Origin: Brachypodium distachyon | Lineage: Eukaryota; Streptophyta; Magnoliopsida; Poales; Poaceae | Length of the DNA stretch: 64,000 nt | Reading direction: 5' to 3' | Assembly (NCBI RefSeq): GCF_000005505.3 | Contig: NC_016132.3 | Span: forward strand, 38,268,914-38,332,913 | Part shown: positions 26,054 through 36,320 of the stretch, piece by piece | How the letters are laid out: the number at the start of each line of letters is the position of its first letter | Position numbering within the stretch: the first letter of the stretch is position 1 | Notes under the pieces: generated by a model | What the model was told of the DNA's origin: nothing | Database searches by the model: none | What the model saw: the letters and a program-made list of their open reading frames with translations, nothing else | Position numbers and translations under genes: made by a program

Positions 26054-26862
26054 TCACCTGAAGAAGGCGAAGGCATGGAAGCGGCTGCAGAGGTGTCTGA
26101 GGTTGCCGCTGAACCGGTAGAGCGAACAGAGCTCCACCTTGGTGCCGGTCTCGAGGTCGTACCGCAGCAGGAGCTTCTCCTTCTCCACCACGATGAAGTC
26201 GCCGCACGCGCCGGCGAAGTCCACCGGCTCCTCGTGGTTGAACAGTATGTTGAAGCACCACGTCGATATGCGCCCCCCCCCCCCCCCCCCCACCTCCTCG
26301 CGCACGCGCCGCCACCGCCGTCGGTCGCCGCCCTCCTCCGCCGCCGTCATCATCCACACGCCGTGCGCGCCCTCCAGACCTTTGCGGGGTTGGCTCGACC
26401 CGTGGTCGTCGCGGACGATGTCGAAGGCGCACATCCGGAGCCGCCCGCCGACGGACCCCAGCGACCGCCCCACCCGGCCCTTGGACTGCTCCGGCTCCGG
26501 CGGCTCGCGCAGCACCGAGACGCGGCCGCGGGCGGTGTCGTAGCGGAGGATGCCGCCCTGGCACCGGCGCGCGCTCAGGTGCCGGTCCCGGCAAAGCCAG
26601 TAGAAGCACGTGCCGACATGGATGCCGGGGGACGCGGCGCCCGGCGCGGCGAGCTCCCGGGCGTCCCACCTGCCGGTCGTGGACGAGAAGGTCTCCATGA
26701 GCACGCGGCGCCGCCTGCGCCGGGCGAGGAGGACGACCGTGAAGGCGGCGTCGTCTTCGAGGATGTCGTAGTGTAGGCCGGAGTTGGTCTCGAGGCCCGG
26801 CACGGTCGTCGACGGCGGGAGCGCGAGCCAGCGGTTGGCGGTCGGGTTGCAGACGCAGAAGC
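26054..26862 (-). pseudogene. F-box pseudogene, C-terminal part (F-box-associated domain)
   Basis: Minus-strand frame from the Copia insertion site to TGA at 26056-26054. It starts CVCNPTANRWLALPPS, the characteristic opening of the F-box-associated region of grass F-box proteins, and ends FHAFAFFR. Joining it to the segment at 31886-32511 after removing the Copia element and one copy of the GAAGC target duplication keeps the frame exactly. The segment contains a 19-base C run (26273-26291) encoding Gly. Its first residues are cut off by the transposon, so no complete F-box protein can be made. The intact family acts as substrate receptor of SCF ubiquitin ligases. Confidence 0.85.
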
Positions 26863-27268
26863 TGTTGAGAAATTCCAGTGACCGGAACTCCACCCTAACC
26901 TCCGGTCATTCCAGGCGTGGAACTTCCGGCCGAACCTCCGGATGCTCTGTGTTTCTTTTCGGAAAATTGGGAAACTTGGTGCGGAACTTCCGGATATTCA
27001 AGAATAAGCGGAACTTCCGGTGTGACCGTTACGAATCTGAGTTGTCATAATGCTTCTGCTATATATACCCCTTGTATGCCGCCGTTTTGGGATGAGTTGA
27101 GTTCCTGAAATCTCCCTGCCGTTGTAAACACTCCCCATATAGTGAAGTCATCGCTGGCTGGCGTCCGTGGTTTTTCTCTCTCGTTGTTTGAGAGGGTTTT
27201 CCACGTTAAATCCGTGTGTCCTTGTGCTGTGATTTTTTCTTCGTTCTTCGTTCTTGCTAATCATAACA
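26863..27268 (+). repeat. 5' LTR of the copia element (406 bp)
   Basis: Begins TGTTGAGAAATTCC and ends CTAATCATAACA. Contains several GGAACTTCCGG motifs in the first half and a TATA box, CTATATATACCCC, near 27059-27070, followed by the probable transcription start. It is 49 bp shorter than the 3' LTR, mainly in the first half, which holds the motif array. Confidence 0.93.
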
Positions 27269-27308
27269 AGTGGTATCAGAGCCTCAGGTTCCGCCTAGGG
27301 TTTGCGAC

Positions 27309-28370
27309 ATGTCTACCTTGAAGTTTGATCTGCCGCAGTTGGACTACACCACACGATTCTCGTTGTGCAAGTAAAGATGCGGGCGATTCTCGCCCAAACT
27401 TCAGAGCTGAATGAAGCGCTTGATTCCTTTGGTAAGAAGGATGAAAATGAGTGGACTGCCGAAGAAAAACACAAAGATCGTATGGCTTTGTCTTTGATTC
27501 AACTTCATCTGTCCAATAATATTTTGCAGGAAGTGTTGGAGGAGAAATCCGCAGCAGCCCTGTGGCTGAAACTGGAATCGATCTGCATGTCTAAAGATCT
27601 AACCAGTAAGATGCATGTAAAGATGAAGTTGTTCACCCAGAAGCTGCAAGAAGGTGGATCGATAATATCTCATATAACTGTTTTTCGAGAGATAGTTTCT
27701 GACTTTGCAAGCTTCGGAGGTTAAGTATGATGATGAGGATTTAGCCATCTTACTCTTATGCTCGTTGCCTAGTTCCTATACAAATTTCCACGATTGAATT
27801 CTTTATAGCCATGACTCTCTAATCCTTAATGAGGTTTTAGAAGTACTTAGACAGAAAGAAAAGATGAAGTCTATGGTGCAGACCGGTGGGTCGTCGTCAA
27901 AGGTAGAAGCTCTGCAGGTTCGTGGCAGGACCGAGCAGAGGAACAACAACTATGGCAACCGAGATAAGAGCCGGGACGAAAAAGCTCGTTCAAAGTCCCG
28001 TGGAAAAGATAAGTTCTGCAGATATTCTAAGAAAAATAATCATGTCATTGAAGATTGTTATAAACTGCAGAACAAGGAGAAAAGGAACGGTACCTACAAA
28101 CCGAAAGATAAATCCGATGGTACTGGTAAGGCCGCTGTCGTTTCCACCGACAGCTCTGAGGGTGAATGCCTCGCTGTTCTTGCTACTTGTATTTCCCGTG
28201 ATGATGAATGGATTCTTGATACAGCATGTTCCTTTCATATTTGTTGTAACAAGAATTGGTTCAGTTCTTATGAGTTTGTGCAGACCGGAGATTTTGTGCG
28301 TGTGGGCAATGAAATCCTTGTCATATTGTTGGCGTTGGGTCCGTTCAGATCAAGACCCATGATGGCATGA
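27309..28370 (+). pseudogene. gag region of the copia element (broken)
   Basis: ATG at 27309 starts a gag frame (MSTLKFDLPQLDYTTRFSL) that meets a stop at about 27372 where the reading shifts by one base. The next frame, 27365-27724, has the UBN2/gag signature AALWLKLESICMSKDLTSKM and then stops. The last part has a zinc-knuckle region, FCRYSKKNNHVIEDCYKLQ, where a Cys is replaced by Ser, and the start of the protease WILDTACSFHICCN. At least two frame breaks separate these parts. Confidence 0.85.
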
Positions 28371-31299
28371 CACGCACATTGAAAGAGGTGAAATACATAC
28401 CAAGTATGGCAAGAAATTTGATCTCACTTAGTACCATGGATTGTGACGGGTACAAGTACGCCGGAGGGCGTAGACTTTTGAAGGTATTTAGAGGTTCTCT
28501 CATTCACATGATAGGTGATATGAATTCTGCCAAATTATATGTTCTTAGAGGTAGCACTTTGCCTGATTTTGCTGCTGCCGTTACACCTAATGATTCTGAT
28601 GATTGTGCAAAAACGAATCTGTGGCATATGCGTCTTGGGCGTATGAGTGAACATGGGATGGCATAGTTGGTCAAGAGAGAGCTGATCGATGGCTGCAACT
28701 TGAGTAAGGTTGAGTTTTGTGAGCACTGCGTTTATGGTAAGCACAAAAGGGTTAAATTCGTTTCTTCCGTTCATACCACCAAAGGCATATTAGATTATGT
28801 GCATGTTGATGTTTGGGGATCCCTCCCGTAAGACTTCTATTGGTGGTGCTAATTACATGCTTACCATTATTGATGATTATTTAAAAAAAGTTTGGCCTTA
28901 TTTTCTGAAACACAAGTCTGATGTTTTTGGTGCTTTTAAGAAGTGGAAAGCTACGGTAGAAAATCAAACTGAAAGGAAGGTAAAAAATTTGCGTACTGAT
29001 AATGGTGGTGAATTTATTTCTGATGAGTTTGAGGAGTTTTGCAGCAACGATGGTGTTGTTAGGCGCTACACGGTTGCCCGTACTCCACAGCAAAATGGCG
29101 TGGCTGAACGCATGAATAGAACCATCATATCAAGGGCCTGTTGCATGCTGTCCAATGCAGGTTTGCGTAGGCGTTTTTGGGCTGAGGCAGCTTCCACCTC
29201 ATCTACCTCATAAACAGGTCACCTTCTATTCCACTTGACAAGAAAACTCCCATTAAGGTATGGTCTAGTAAACCTGCTGATTATTCATAGTTGAGAGTTT
29301 TCGGTTGCACCGCTTATGCTGACGTTGATAATGGAAAGCTAGAGCCTAGAGATGTTAAGTGCATTTTTCTTGGTTATAGTTCTGGAGTTAAAGCTTTCAG
29401 GTTGTGGAACCCTGAAGCTAAAAATATTTTACTGAGCAGGAATGTTATCTTTAATGAAAAAGTTATGTATCATGATACTTTGTCCACTGATGCCTCTCGC
29501 ATTGAAGAGGAGAGACTTAAAGTGCAGGTGGAGCACGTTGATGAAATTGTTGACAACGGTGATGCTCAGGTTGATAATGGTAATGATGATGGGAACAATG
29601 ATGATGAGTTCCACCCTCACCACCTGTTTTGCAGCAACCCACACGGTCTATTGCAGCTGACCGTCCGAAGAGAAATAAAGGTCCTCGCCCACGTTTAATT
29701 GAAAAGTGTGATCTTGTTTATTACGCTTTGAGTTGTGCAGAACAGGTGGAGCATGATAGTGAACCGGCCACATATAATGAAGTTGTTGTTTCCGGCGACC
29801 GTGTTAAGTGGTTATCTGCCATGCAAGAGGAGGTGCAATCTCTTGAGAAGAATGGCACATGGGATGTTGTGCCCTTGCCTAAACAAAAGAAGGCCGTTCG
29901 CTGCAAGTGGATCTTCAAAAGAAAGGAGGGTTTGTCTCCTAATGAGCCTATGAGGTTTAAGGCAAGGTTAGTGGCAAAATGTTTTAGTCAAATACCAGGT
30001 ATTGATTACAATGATGTGTTCTCTCCGGTGGTAAAGCATATTTCCATCTGTACTTTCTTTGGTATTGTTGCTATGCATGATCTTGAGCTTTAGCAGTTAG
30101 ATGTGAAGACTGCATTTTTGCATGGAGAGCTTGAGGAGAAAATAAACATGGACCAACCTGAAGGGTTCATAGTTCCTGGTAAAGAGGAGTTTGTTTGCAA
30201 GTTGAAGAAGTCCCTTTATGGTTTGAAACAATCTCCTAGACAGTGGTATAAAAGGTTTGATTCATTTATGATCTCACGTGGTTTTAGTAGATCTCAGTAT
30301 GGCAGTTGTGTCTACATTAAATTTGCTGATGGATCACCTATATACTTGTTGTTATATGTTGATAATATGTTAATTGCTGCCAAGAGCATGAAAGTAATCA
30401 CTACTTTGAAGGCACAACTAAGTAGTGAATTTGAGATGAAAGATCTTGGTGCTGCTTAAAAAATCCTAGGTATGGAAATTAAAAGGGACATAAAATCTAG
30501 ATTGCTATTTCTTAGTCAGCAAAGTTACATTGAGAAAGTACTTTGCCGTTTTAATATGCATGATGCAAAGTGTGTTAGTACTCCTATTGCTTCTCATTTC
30601 AATTTGCCAGCGTTGCAATGTCCTACTTCTGATGAAGATATTGAGTATATGTCACGAGTTCCCTATTCTAGTGTTGTTGGTTCCTTGATGTATGCCATGG
30701 TTTGTTCACGTCCAGATTTATCATATGCTGTGAGTTTGGTCAGTCGTTGCATGGCTAATCCCGGTAAAGAACATTGGAAAGCTGTTCAGTGGATTTTCAG
30801 GTACCTCCGTGGCACATCCAATGCTTGCTTGAAGTTTGGCAAGACTAATGAGAGACTCGCTGGCTATGTGGATTCAGATTTTGCTGCCGACTTGGATAAG
30901 AGGAGATTTCTCACAGGTTATGTGTTCACGCTAGCTGGATGTGCTGTGAGTTGGAAGGCAACACTGCAACCAGTTGTTGCTCAATCTACAACCGAAGCAG
31001 AATATATGGCTATTGCTGAAACTTGCAAAGAATCTGTTTGGTTGAAGGGTTTATATGCTGAGCTTTGTCAATATGTTTCTTGCATTAACCTGTTTTGTGA
31101 CAGTCAAAGTGCTATTTACCTTACTAAGGATCAGATGCTCCATGAGAGAACCAAGCACATTGATGTCAAGTATCATATTGTTCGCGATATAGTTGCACAA
31201 GGTAAATTGAAGGTATGCAAGATCAGCAATCATGATAATCCTGTTGATATGATGACAAATCATGTTCCTATTGCTAAGTTTGAGCTATGCTCAAGCTGA
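28367..31299 (+). pseudogene. pol region of the copia element: integrase, reverse transcriptase, RNase H (broken)
   Basis: Open pieces at 28367-28666, 28797-29213, 29291-29698, 29629-30093, 30103-30459 and 30472-31299 are separated by in-frame stops and shifts. The integrase part shows LRTDNGGEFISDEFEEFC and TPQQNGVAERMNRTI; the reverse transcriptase shows FKARLVAKCFSQIPGIDYND and LYVDNM, where the usual second catalytic Asp of YVDD is Asn. RNase H shows [14 protein letters not shown] and [16 protein letters not shown]. Activity is not expected. Confidence 0.9.
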
Positions 31300-31430
31300 G
31301 TTGGTATAACTGTTTAGCTCCTAGTGGCTGTTGGCGTCAAAAGTGTTTTCATTGTTGTTTCAGGAGTTGTTGCTGTTCATGCTACAAGGAGAAATTTACT
31401 ATAAGAAGAAATTTGTCTCAAGGTGGAGTT

Positions 31431-31885
31431 TGTTGACTTGTGATCCAAATCCCAGTGATCGGAACTTCCACCCCAACCTCCGGTCATTCCAGGCGCCGGA
31501 ACTTCCGGCCCAACTTCCGGCCGAACCTCCGGATGCTCTCTGTTACTTTTCGGGAAATTGCGGAACTTGCTGCGGAACTTCCGGATATTCAAGAATATGC
31601 GGAACTTCCGGCCTCCAACCGGAACTTCCGGTGTGACCGTTACGGATCTGAGTTGCCCTAATGCTCCTGCTATATATACCCCTTGTATGCCGCCGTTTTG
31701 GGATGAGTTGAGTTCGTGAAATCTCCCTGGCATTGTAAACACTCCCCATATAGTGAAGTCATCGCTGGCTGGCGCCCGTGGTTTTCCCCTCTCGTTGTTT
31801 CAGAGGGTTTTCCACGTTAAATCCGTGTGTCCTTGTGCTGTGATTTCTTCTTCGTTCTTCGTTCTTGCTTGTCGCGTTCATAACA
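31431..31885 (+). repeat. 3' LTR of the copia element (455 bp)
   Basis: Begins TGTTGACTTGTGATCC, ends GTTCATAACA and is followed by the GAAGC target duplication. It holds more GGAACTTCCGG copies than the 5' LTR. The TATA box is near 31669-31680. Confidence 0.93.
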
Positions 31886-32511
31886 GAAGCCGGCCCGGCT
31901 GCGACCCAGCAACAGCCGCCCGCGCGACGCCACGATGGAGATGTTGAGCGTGGGGACGGTCTGCTCGAAGAAGAAGACGTAGTCATTGCCACCAGGAGGA
32001 ACTCTGCCTCTGTCGGCTTCTACTACGGTCTCCTCTTCCGGAACAGGAACGAAATCATCGGCGCCAGCGCTGGGGAAGACAAAGCTGAAGATAGCGTCGT
32101 CGTCGTCATCGTCGTCTTCGCTGCAGGCCGTGTCGAGGAGCTCGGACGGGGAGATTCGGTCTTCCGGGCGGTAGAGAAGGCTGAGGACGGACTCGCCGGC
32201 GGCCGTGTCGTCGAGGAGCGCGGGCGGCGGAGGCACTTCCTGAAGCCGCGGCGGGCGGTAGAGAAGGTGGAATACCGACTTGCCGGCGGCCGTGTCGTTG
32301 AGGAGCGCAGGGAGCAGAGGCCCCCCCGCGCGCGGGGCTCTTCGTTTCCTCCGGCGCTGCAGTGGGTGGACGGGGTCTTCCGGGCTGTAGAGAAGGCCGA
32401 GGACCGAAATCTCGGTGGCCGTATCGTCGATGAGCACGGGCGGTGGAGGCCCGACCGCGCGGGGGAATTTTCGTTTACTCTGAGCCCACCACCGCAGCGG
32501 AGGAGGATTGG
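31886..32511 (-). pseudogene. F-box pseudogene, middle part with internal repeats
   Basis: Minus-strand frame between the two retrotransposons. It contains three related units: LIDDTATEISVLGLLYSPED, LLNDTAAGKSVFHLLYRPP and LLDDTAAGESVLSLLYRPED. An Asp-rich stretch and RGRVPPGGNDYVFFFEQ then ISIVASRGRLLLGRSRAGF follow. The frame joins correctly to the C-terminal part across the copia element. It does not join to the N-terminal part across the second element: the phase is off by one, so there is either a frameshift near 32440-32506 or an old intron. Confidence 0.8.
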
Positions 32512-33497
32512 TGATGAGGACATCCCTGGTTTAATTCATTCATCATCTTCTCCTCATGAAGAATCACAGCCGAAAGTTGAAACATCGACAAAGAAGACAT
32601 ACTTGGGTCCCATGACAAGGAGCTGTGCTAAACAAATACAACAAGAGGTGAATTCACTCCTTGCTGCTCCTAATGATAATATCAATGAGAACTTTATACT
32701 ACATAACTCTAGTGTGCTACTTGTGCTCAGGTTCACAACACGAAGTCAAGCATGCTGCCCCAACCATCAAACGACGCACGAGCAACTCCAGAATTCGTCA
32801 CCAACCTTGCTGCAACATTGCGCATGATTATGGACTTGTCAAGTACATTTGGAGGTTAAAGATGGACAGCATATGAAGTTTACTTTCAGAAAAATCAAAC
32901 GGCACGTCATTTGAAGCCTTGAGTCAAAAGATATGTGAGTTTCAATGCAAGTTGTTCAGGGCATTAAATGCTGCACGAGACTCCATGTGGCTGCCCCCTT
33001 CTACAAGCTGGTTACCACTCTTATGAGTCCAGACTTTGGACTGGTTTCACACCTAAGCTAAGAGGGGTGTTCCTAGTATAAATACCCCTTCCCTCACTTT
33101 TTCCCCAATTCTTTGGCAATTTGATTTCAGAATAGGTTAGCTATGAGCAACCAGAATCTTGTTTGAGAGTTCTCTACCCCTTTGCTCCTATAAAACTTGC
33201 CTTGTGAGATTGCAGAAGCGGTCGTCCGACGGCAGCCTCTCCGTGCTTCCAACTTTGTGTGTGGCTGTGTGGATTGGAAACTTAGAGTGTGGTTGGGCAA
33301 ATACTTGTTGCAGGTCATTGCATAGGCGGTGGTTGGCGTCAAGATCGTCAGGTTGCACTATCATCTTGGTTGTTCGCAGCTAGGAACCCTAAAGTGTCGT
33401 TGGTTGGAGTCGGCGTTCATTACCGTATCCCTCAGGTGGTGTTAGTTATCGTGCTCGTGGAGATCCTACGTCGTGAAGATCGGGCGCCCCCGCATCA
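32512..33497 (+). repeat. 5' LTR of the deleted element (986 bp)
   Basis: TG..CA ends. The first ~200 bp is open in frame with a pol-tail-like peptide, DEDIPGLIHSSSSPHEES then YLGPMTRSCAKQIQQEVNSL, of the kind that ends grass gypsy polyproteins. A TATA-like GTATAAATACCCC is near 33077. The portion 33053-33497 matches 34733-35176. Confidence 0.85.
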
Positions 33498-34732
33498 TCT
33501 TTGGTATCAGAGCTTCGGTTGACACGGTAGGATCTTGTACCCTTAGTTTAGTTCATGTTCTTGTTCTTCCTATAGTCCAAAAAATTGCCCCACAAAAAGA
33601 TTACCTTTACCTAGCCTTTTGCAGCCTAGATCTGTTGTTAGTGAGTTTTATCAAGTTCTTGTCCAACAGATCTTTTGTTTTGGTTGCTGAGCTTTTTTCC
33701 CATCATATGTTCTTCCCTTGTGTTCATTCTCATCACAGTTTTGAGATCTGTCCCCTCCACCAAATCGTGTTTATCTTTGTAATCCGGAGTCCATTTTTGT
33801 TGTTCTTGTACTTGTTGGAAAGCTCTCTTCGTGATGTATCCAGTGGTAGTTTTTAGATTTCAGTTCCAGTTTGTTGTCCACCCCCAAAATACAGATATGT
33901 TCATGTTACTCTGCTGCTCCAAAGTTTCAGCTCATGTTTGGGATTCTTGTGTTTTCCCTTTGTAAATCTTGTGAGGATTCCAAAGTGTGTGTCCAGATCC
34001 AAGTACCTTGTTGAAAGTTTGTAAAAAAAAGGATCCAAAAAAAAGAAAGATCTGTCCAAGTAAAAGTGCGTGCAGGAAAGAAAGAAGAGAAATCTGGGAT
34101 TGTCCTTCACTCAAATATTGTTTGACCCCAATTTGTGTTATAAGAGTTGAGACAAGTGTTGTTTTCCAAATCCTTGCTTGCAGCTAATCAGATTCCTTTG
34201 TGTGTGTTGCTAGTCCTCAGTTCCATCTTGTTCAGCAACTAAGGCATTAGAATCTTTTTTGGATGATTACTTGGTTTAGCAACATCTAGATTGCAGATTT
34301 GTGTTTCTTTTGCTACATATATACCCCACCCAAGCTCCACCAAAATAGGCCCTGCATGTGCAATCCTCGATTGGTATTCGCTTGATTATGACTCTTTGTA
34401 AAACCAATCACCAACCCCACGATTGAGCCGGAATCTGCATTCACTTGGAAGTTACATGAGCTTCGGTTGGTAAGAGAAGGTGAGGTTGAGTTGTTACACC
34501 ATCTACAAACACATCTCTTTTAGTGTAGGGATTTGCACTACTAACTATGGCAGGTGATGACATTGATGTTGAGGGCGAAGGGCACCTCAATCAGCCCATC
34601 ACAAGGCTGCACTTCAATGCCTTACGTGATCATCTTTGTCGAGAGTTCCGAAACAGCCTTCAACCAATTGAAGAAAAGCAAGACAAGATGTCCGAAGATT
34701 TGCAGCAACTTATGGACAATGTCAATGAGCAG
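33498..34732 (+). other. Primer site, leader and gag start of the deleted element
   Basis: The Met-tRNA primer site is followed by a ~1-kb AT-rich leader. ATG at 34547 opens a 64-codon frame (MAGDDIDVEGEGHLNQPITR at its start) with a coiled-coil-like Gln/Glu-rich end typical of gypsy gag N-termini. It stops at 34741, just inside the truncated LTR. Confidence 0.65.
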
Positions 34733-35176
34733 CTAAGCTAGGAGGGGTATTCCTAGTATAAATACCCCTTCCCTCACTTCTTCCCCAACTCTTTGGCAAT
34801 TTGATTTCAGAATAGGTTAGCTATGAGCAACCAGAATCTTGTTTGAGAGTTCTCTACCCCTTTGCTCCTGTAAAACTTGCCTTGTGAGATTGCAGAAGCG
34901 GTCGTTCGACGGCAGCCTCTTTGTGCTTCCAACTTCGTGCGTGGTTGTGTGGATTGAAAACTTAGAGTGTGGTTGGGTGAATACTTGTTGCAGGTCATTG
35001 CATAGGCGGTGGTTGGCCTCAAGATCGTCAGGTTGCACTATCATTTTGGCTGTTCGCAGGTAGGAACCCTAGAGTGTCGTTGGTTGGAGTCAGTGTTCAT
35101 TACCGTATCCCTCAGGTGATGCTAGTTATCGTGCTCGTGGAGATCCTACGTCGTGAAGATCGGGCGCGTCCCATCA
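34733..35176 (+). repeat. Truncated 3' LTR of the deleted element
   Basis: Matches the last 445 bp of the 5' LTR with roughly two dozen differences by eye, beginning CTAAGCTAGGAGGGG. The first ~541 bp of the LTR is absent. Confidence 0.88.
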
Positions 35177-35468
35177 ATTGGGCATGTAACTTGGGGCGGA
35201 CGTTGAGGCGGACGGCGTCGCCGGTGTCGGTGGGGACGACGGTGACGTGGGTGTATTTTACCTTTCCCTTGGGCGGCACGATAAAGGCGAAGGGGCGGTC
35301 GTCGAGGAGGAGCGGCCGGACGGAGAGGTGGCGGCAGAGGAACGTCGGTTCAGAGAGCACCGCGCGCCATCGCCGTCAGACGGAGGCGGCGAGGCGGTAG
35401 GCTTCCTTGGTGGGGAGCCGGTGCAGGATCTCGGAGACGACGCCCTCGTCCAGGTGCGGCATGGCCAT
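35177..35468 (-). pseudogene. F-box pseudogene, N-terminal part with a premature stop
   Basis: ATG at 35468 starts MAMPHLDEGVVSEILHRLP, a clear F-box domain, continuing to RLAASV. TGA at 35378-35376 interrupts the domain and the same frame then continues RRWRAVLSEPTFLCRHLSVR and reaches LNVRPKLHAQ at the second retrotransposon. A TGC to TGA change at the usual Cys position would explain the stop. A minus-strand TATA-like ATATATAAA (35553-35545) sits about 80 bp upstream of the ATG, so this was once a complete promoter and gene. Confidence 0.85.
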
Positions 35469-35569
35469 GGCGGCGGCGGCGGCGGCCGGCGTGATCTCTG
35501 ATCTGGGGTTTGAGTGGCTTGGCTTATCTAAAGGAACGAACCCGTTTATATATGCGCCCGCTGGATCTC

Positions 35570-35968
35570 TTGGCGTCGTTCTCTGCACCGTTTATTTCAA
35601 TTTGGACGGGCGGGATCGCATGTCAGGTGGCTTGGCGCTGACGTTTATTCGTGTACAGAACGGTTACCGTCTTACCGTCGGTAGCGGAGAGCCGGAGACT
35701 CGCACAACTCATTGGATTTTTGTTTTTGTTTTAGCGAAGCACAACTCTTTGGATCGTTGATGGATTTTGGGGGCGCTTGTAATTGGGCCAGCGGCCTGAG
35801 CTGTCTACACGCATTTACTGGGCCCTCACGAGATCAAAGCTGGGCCTAGAGAGACAGATCATATGCGAATCCAGCCGGCTTGAGTCGCATTGGTCAATTC
35901 TAAAAAAAAAAACTGGCATTGCACGAATCCGGTTTTGTGAAATTTATTAAAAACTGTTTTAAATTTCA
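35570..35968. other. Spacer between F-box pseudogene promoter and Helitron
   Basis: No recognised gene. It ends at the A that precedes the Helitron TC terminus. Confidence 0.45.
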
Positions 35969-36320
35969 TCTCTACTAAAATATACTTATAAAGACACCAA
36001 CATTTTTTTTAGCTACCCACAAAACGTACACAAATTCAACTCTAACAACTAACATTACTCTGCTAATTTTTTAGCCATGTACATCTAGCTTTTAATTTGC
36101 GTCCGACGCACTCTGCCTCACCGATCTGCCTCTTCCTCCCTAACCAAACCCGAACTCTCCGCTGCACGCCCGCCTCTGCACACCTGCCTTCGCGCTCGAC
36201 GCCCGCCTCTGCACCCCCGACTCCGCGCCTGACGCCCGCCTCTGCCCTGCCGCGCCCGACGCGCGCCGCCCCCTGCCGCCGCCACTCACGCGCCCGCCGA
36301 CCCCCGCCGCCCGAATCCTC

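Larger units (their letters stand above)
26863..31885 (+). mobile_element. Decayed Ty1/copia LTR retrotransposon, 5023 bp
   Basis: Complete ends: 5' LTR 26863-27268, 3' LTR 31431-31885, both starting TGTTGA and ending AACA. The 5-bp target duplication GAAGC flanks it (26858-26862 and 31886-31890). The primer site TGGTATCAGAGC (initiator Met tRNA) is at 27271. A purine-rich tract AAGGTGGAGTT lies just before the 3' LTR. Domain order gag, protease, integrase, reverse transcriptase, RNase H is that of copia. Several frame breaks and stops make it non-autonomous. It is inserted in the F-box pseudogene in opposite orientation. Confidence 0.95.
32512..35176 (+). mobile_element. Internally deleted LTR retrotransposon, 2665 bp
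   Basis: Starts TGATGAGGACATCCC and ends GCGTCCCATCA, flanked by the 5-bp target duplication ATTGG (32507-32511 and 35177-35181). 5' LTR 32512-33497, primer site TGGTATCAGAGC at 33502, a leader, a short gag start, then only the last 444 bp of the 3' LTR. The deletion removed the rest of the internal region and the first ~541 bp of the 3' LTR. It has no complete gene. The family is probably a large grass gypsy-type element; that is inference from the LTR-borne pol tail. Confidence 0.88.

Noticed and set aside
26003..26776. 257-codon plus-strand frame
   Set aside because: It is antisense to the F-box pseudogene C-terminal part; low-complexity Pro/Ala/Glu translation.
31865..32827. 320-codon plus-strand frame
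   Set aside because: It runs antisense through the F-box pseudogene and then into the second LTR. Only the LTR part (pol tail) is meaningful.
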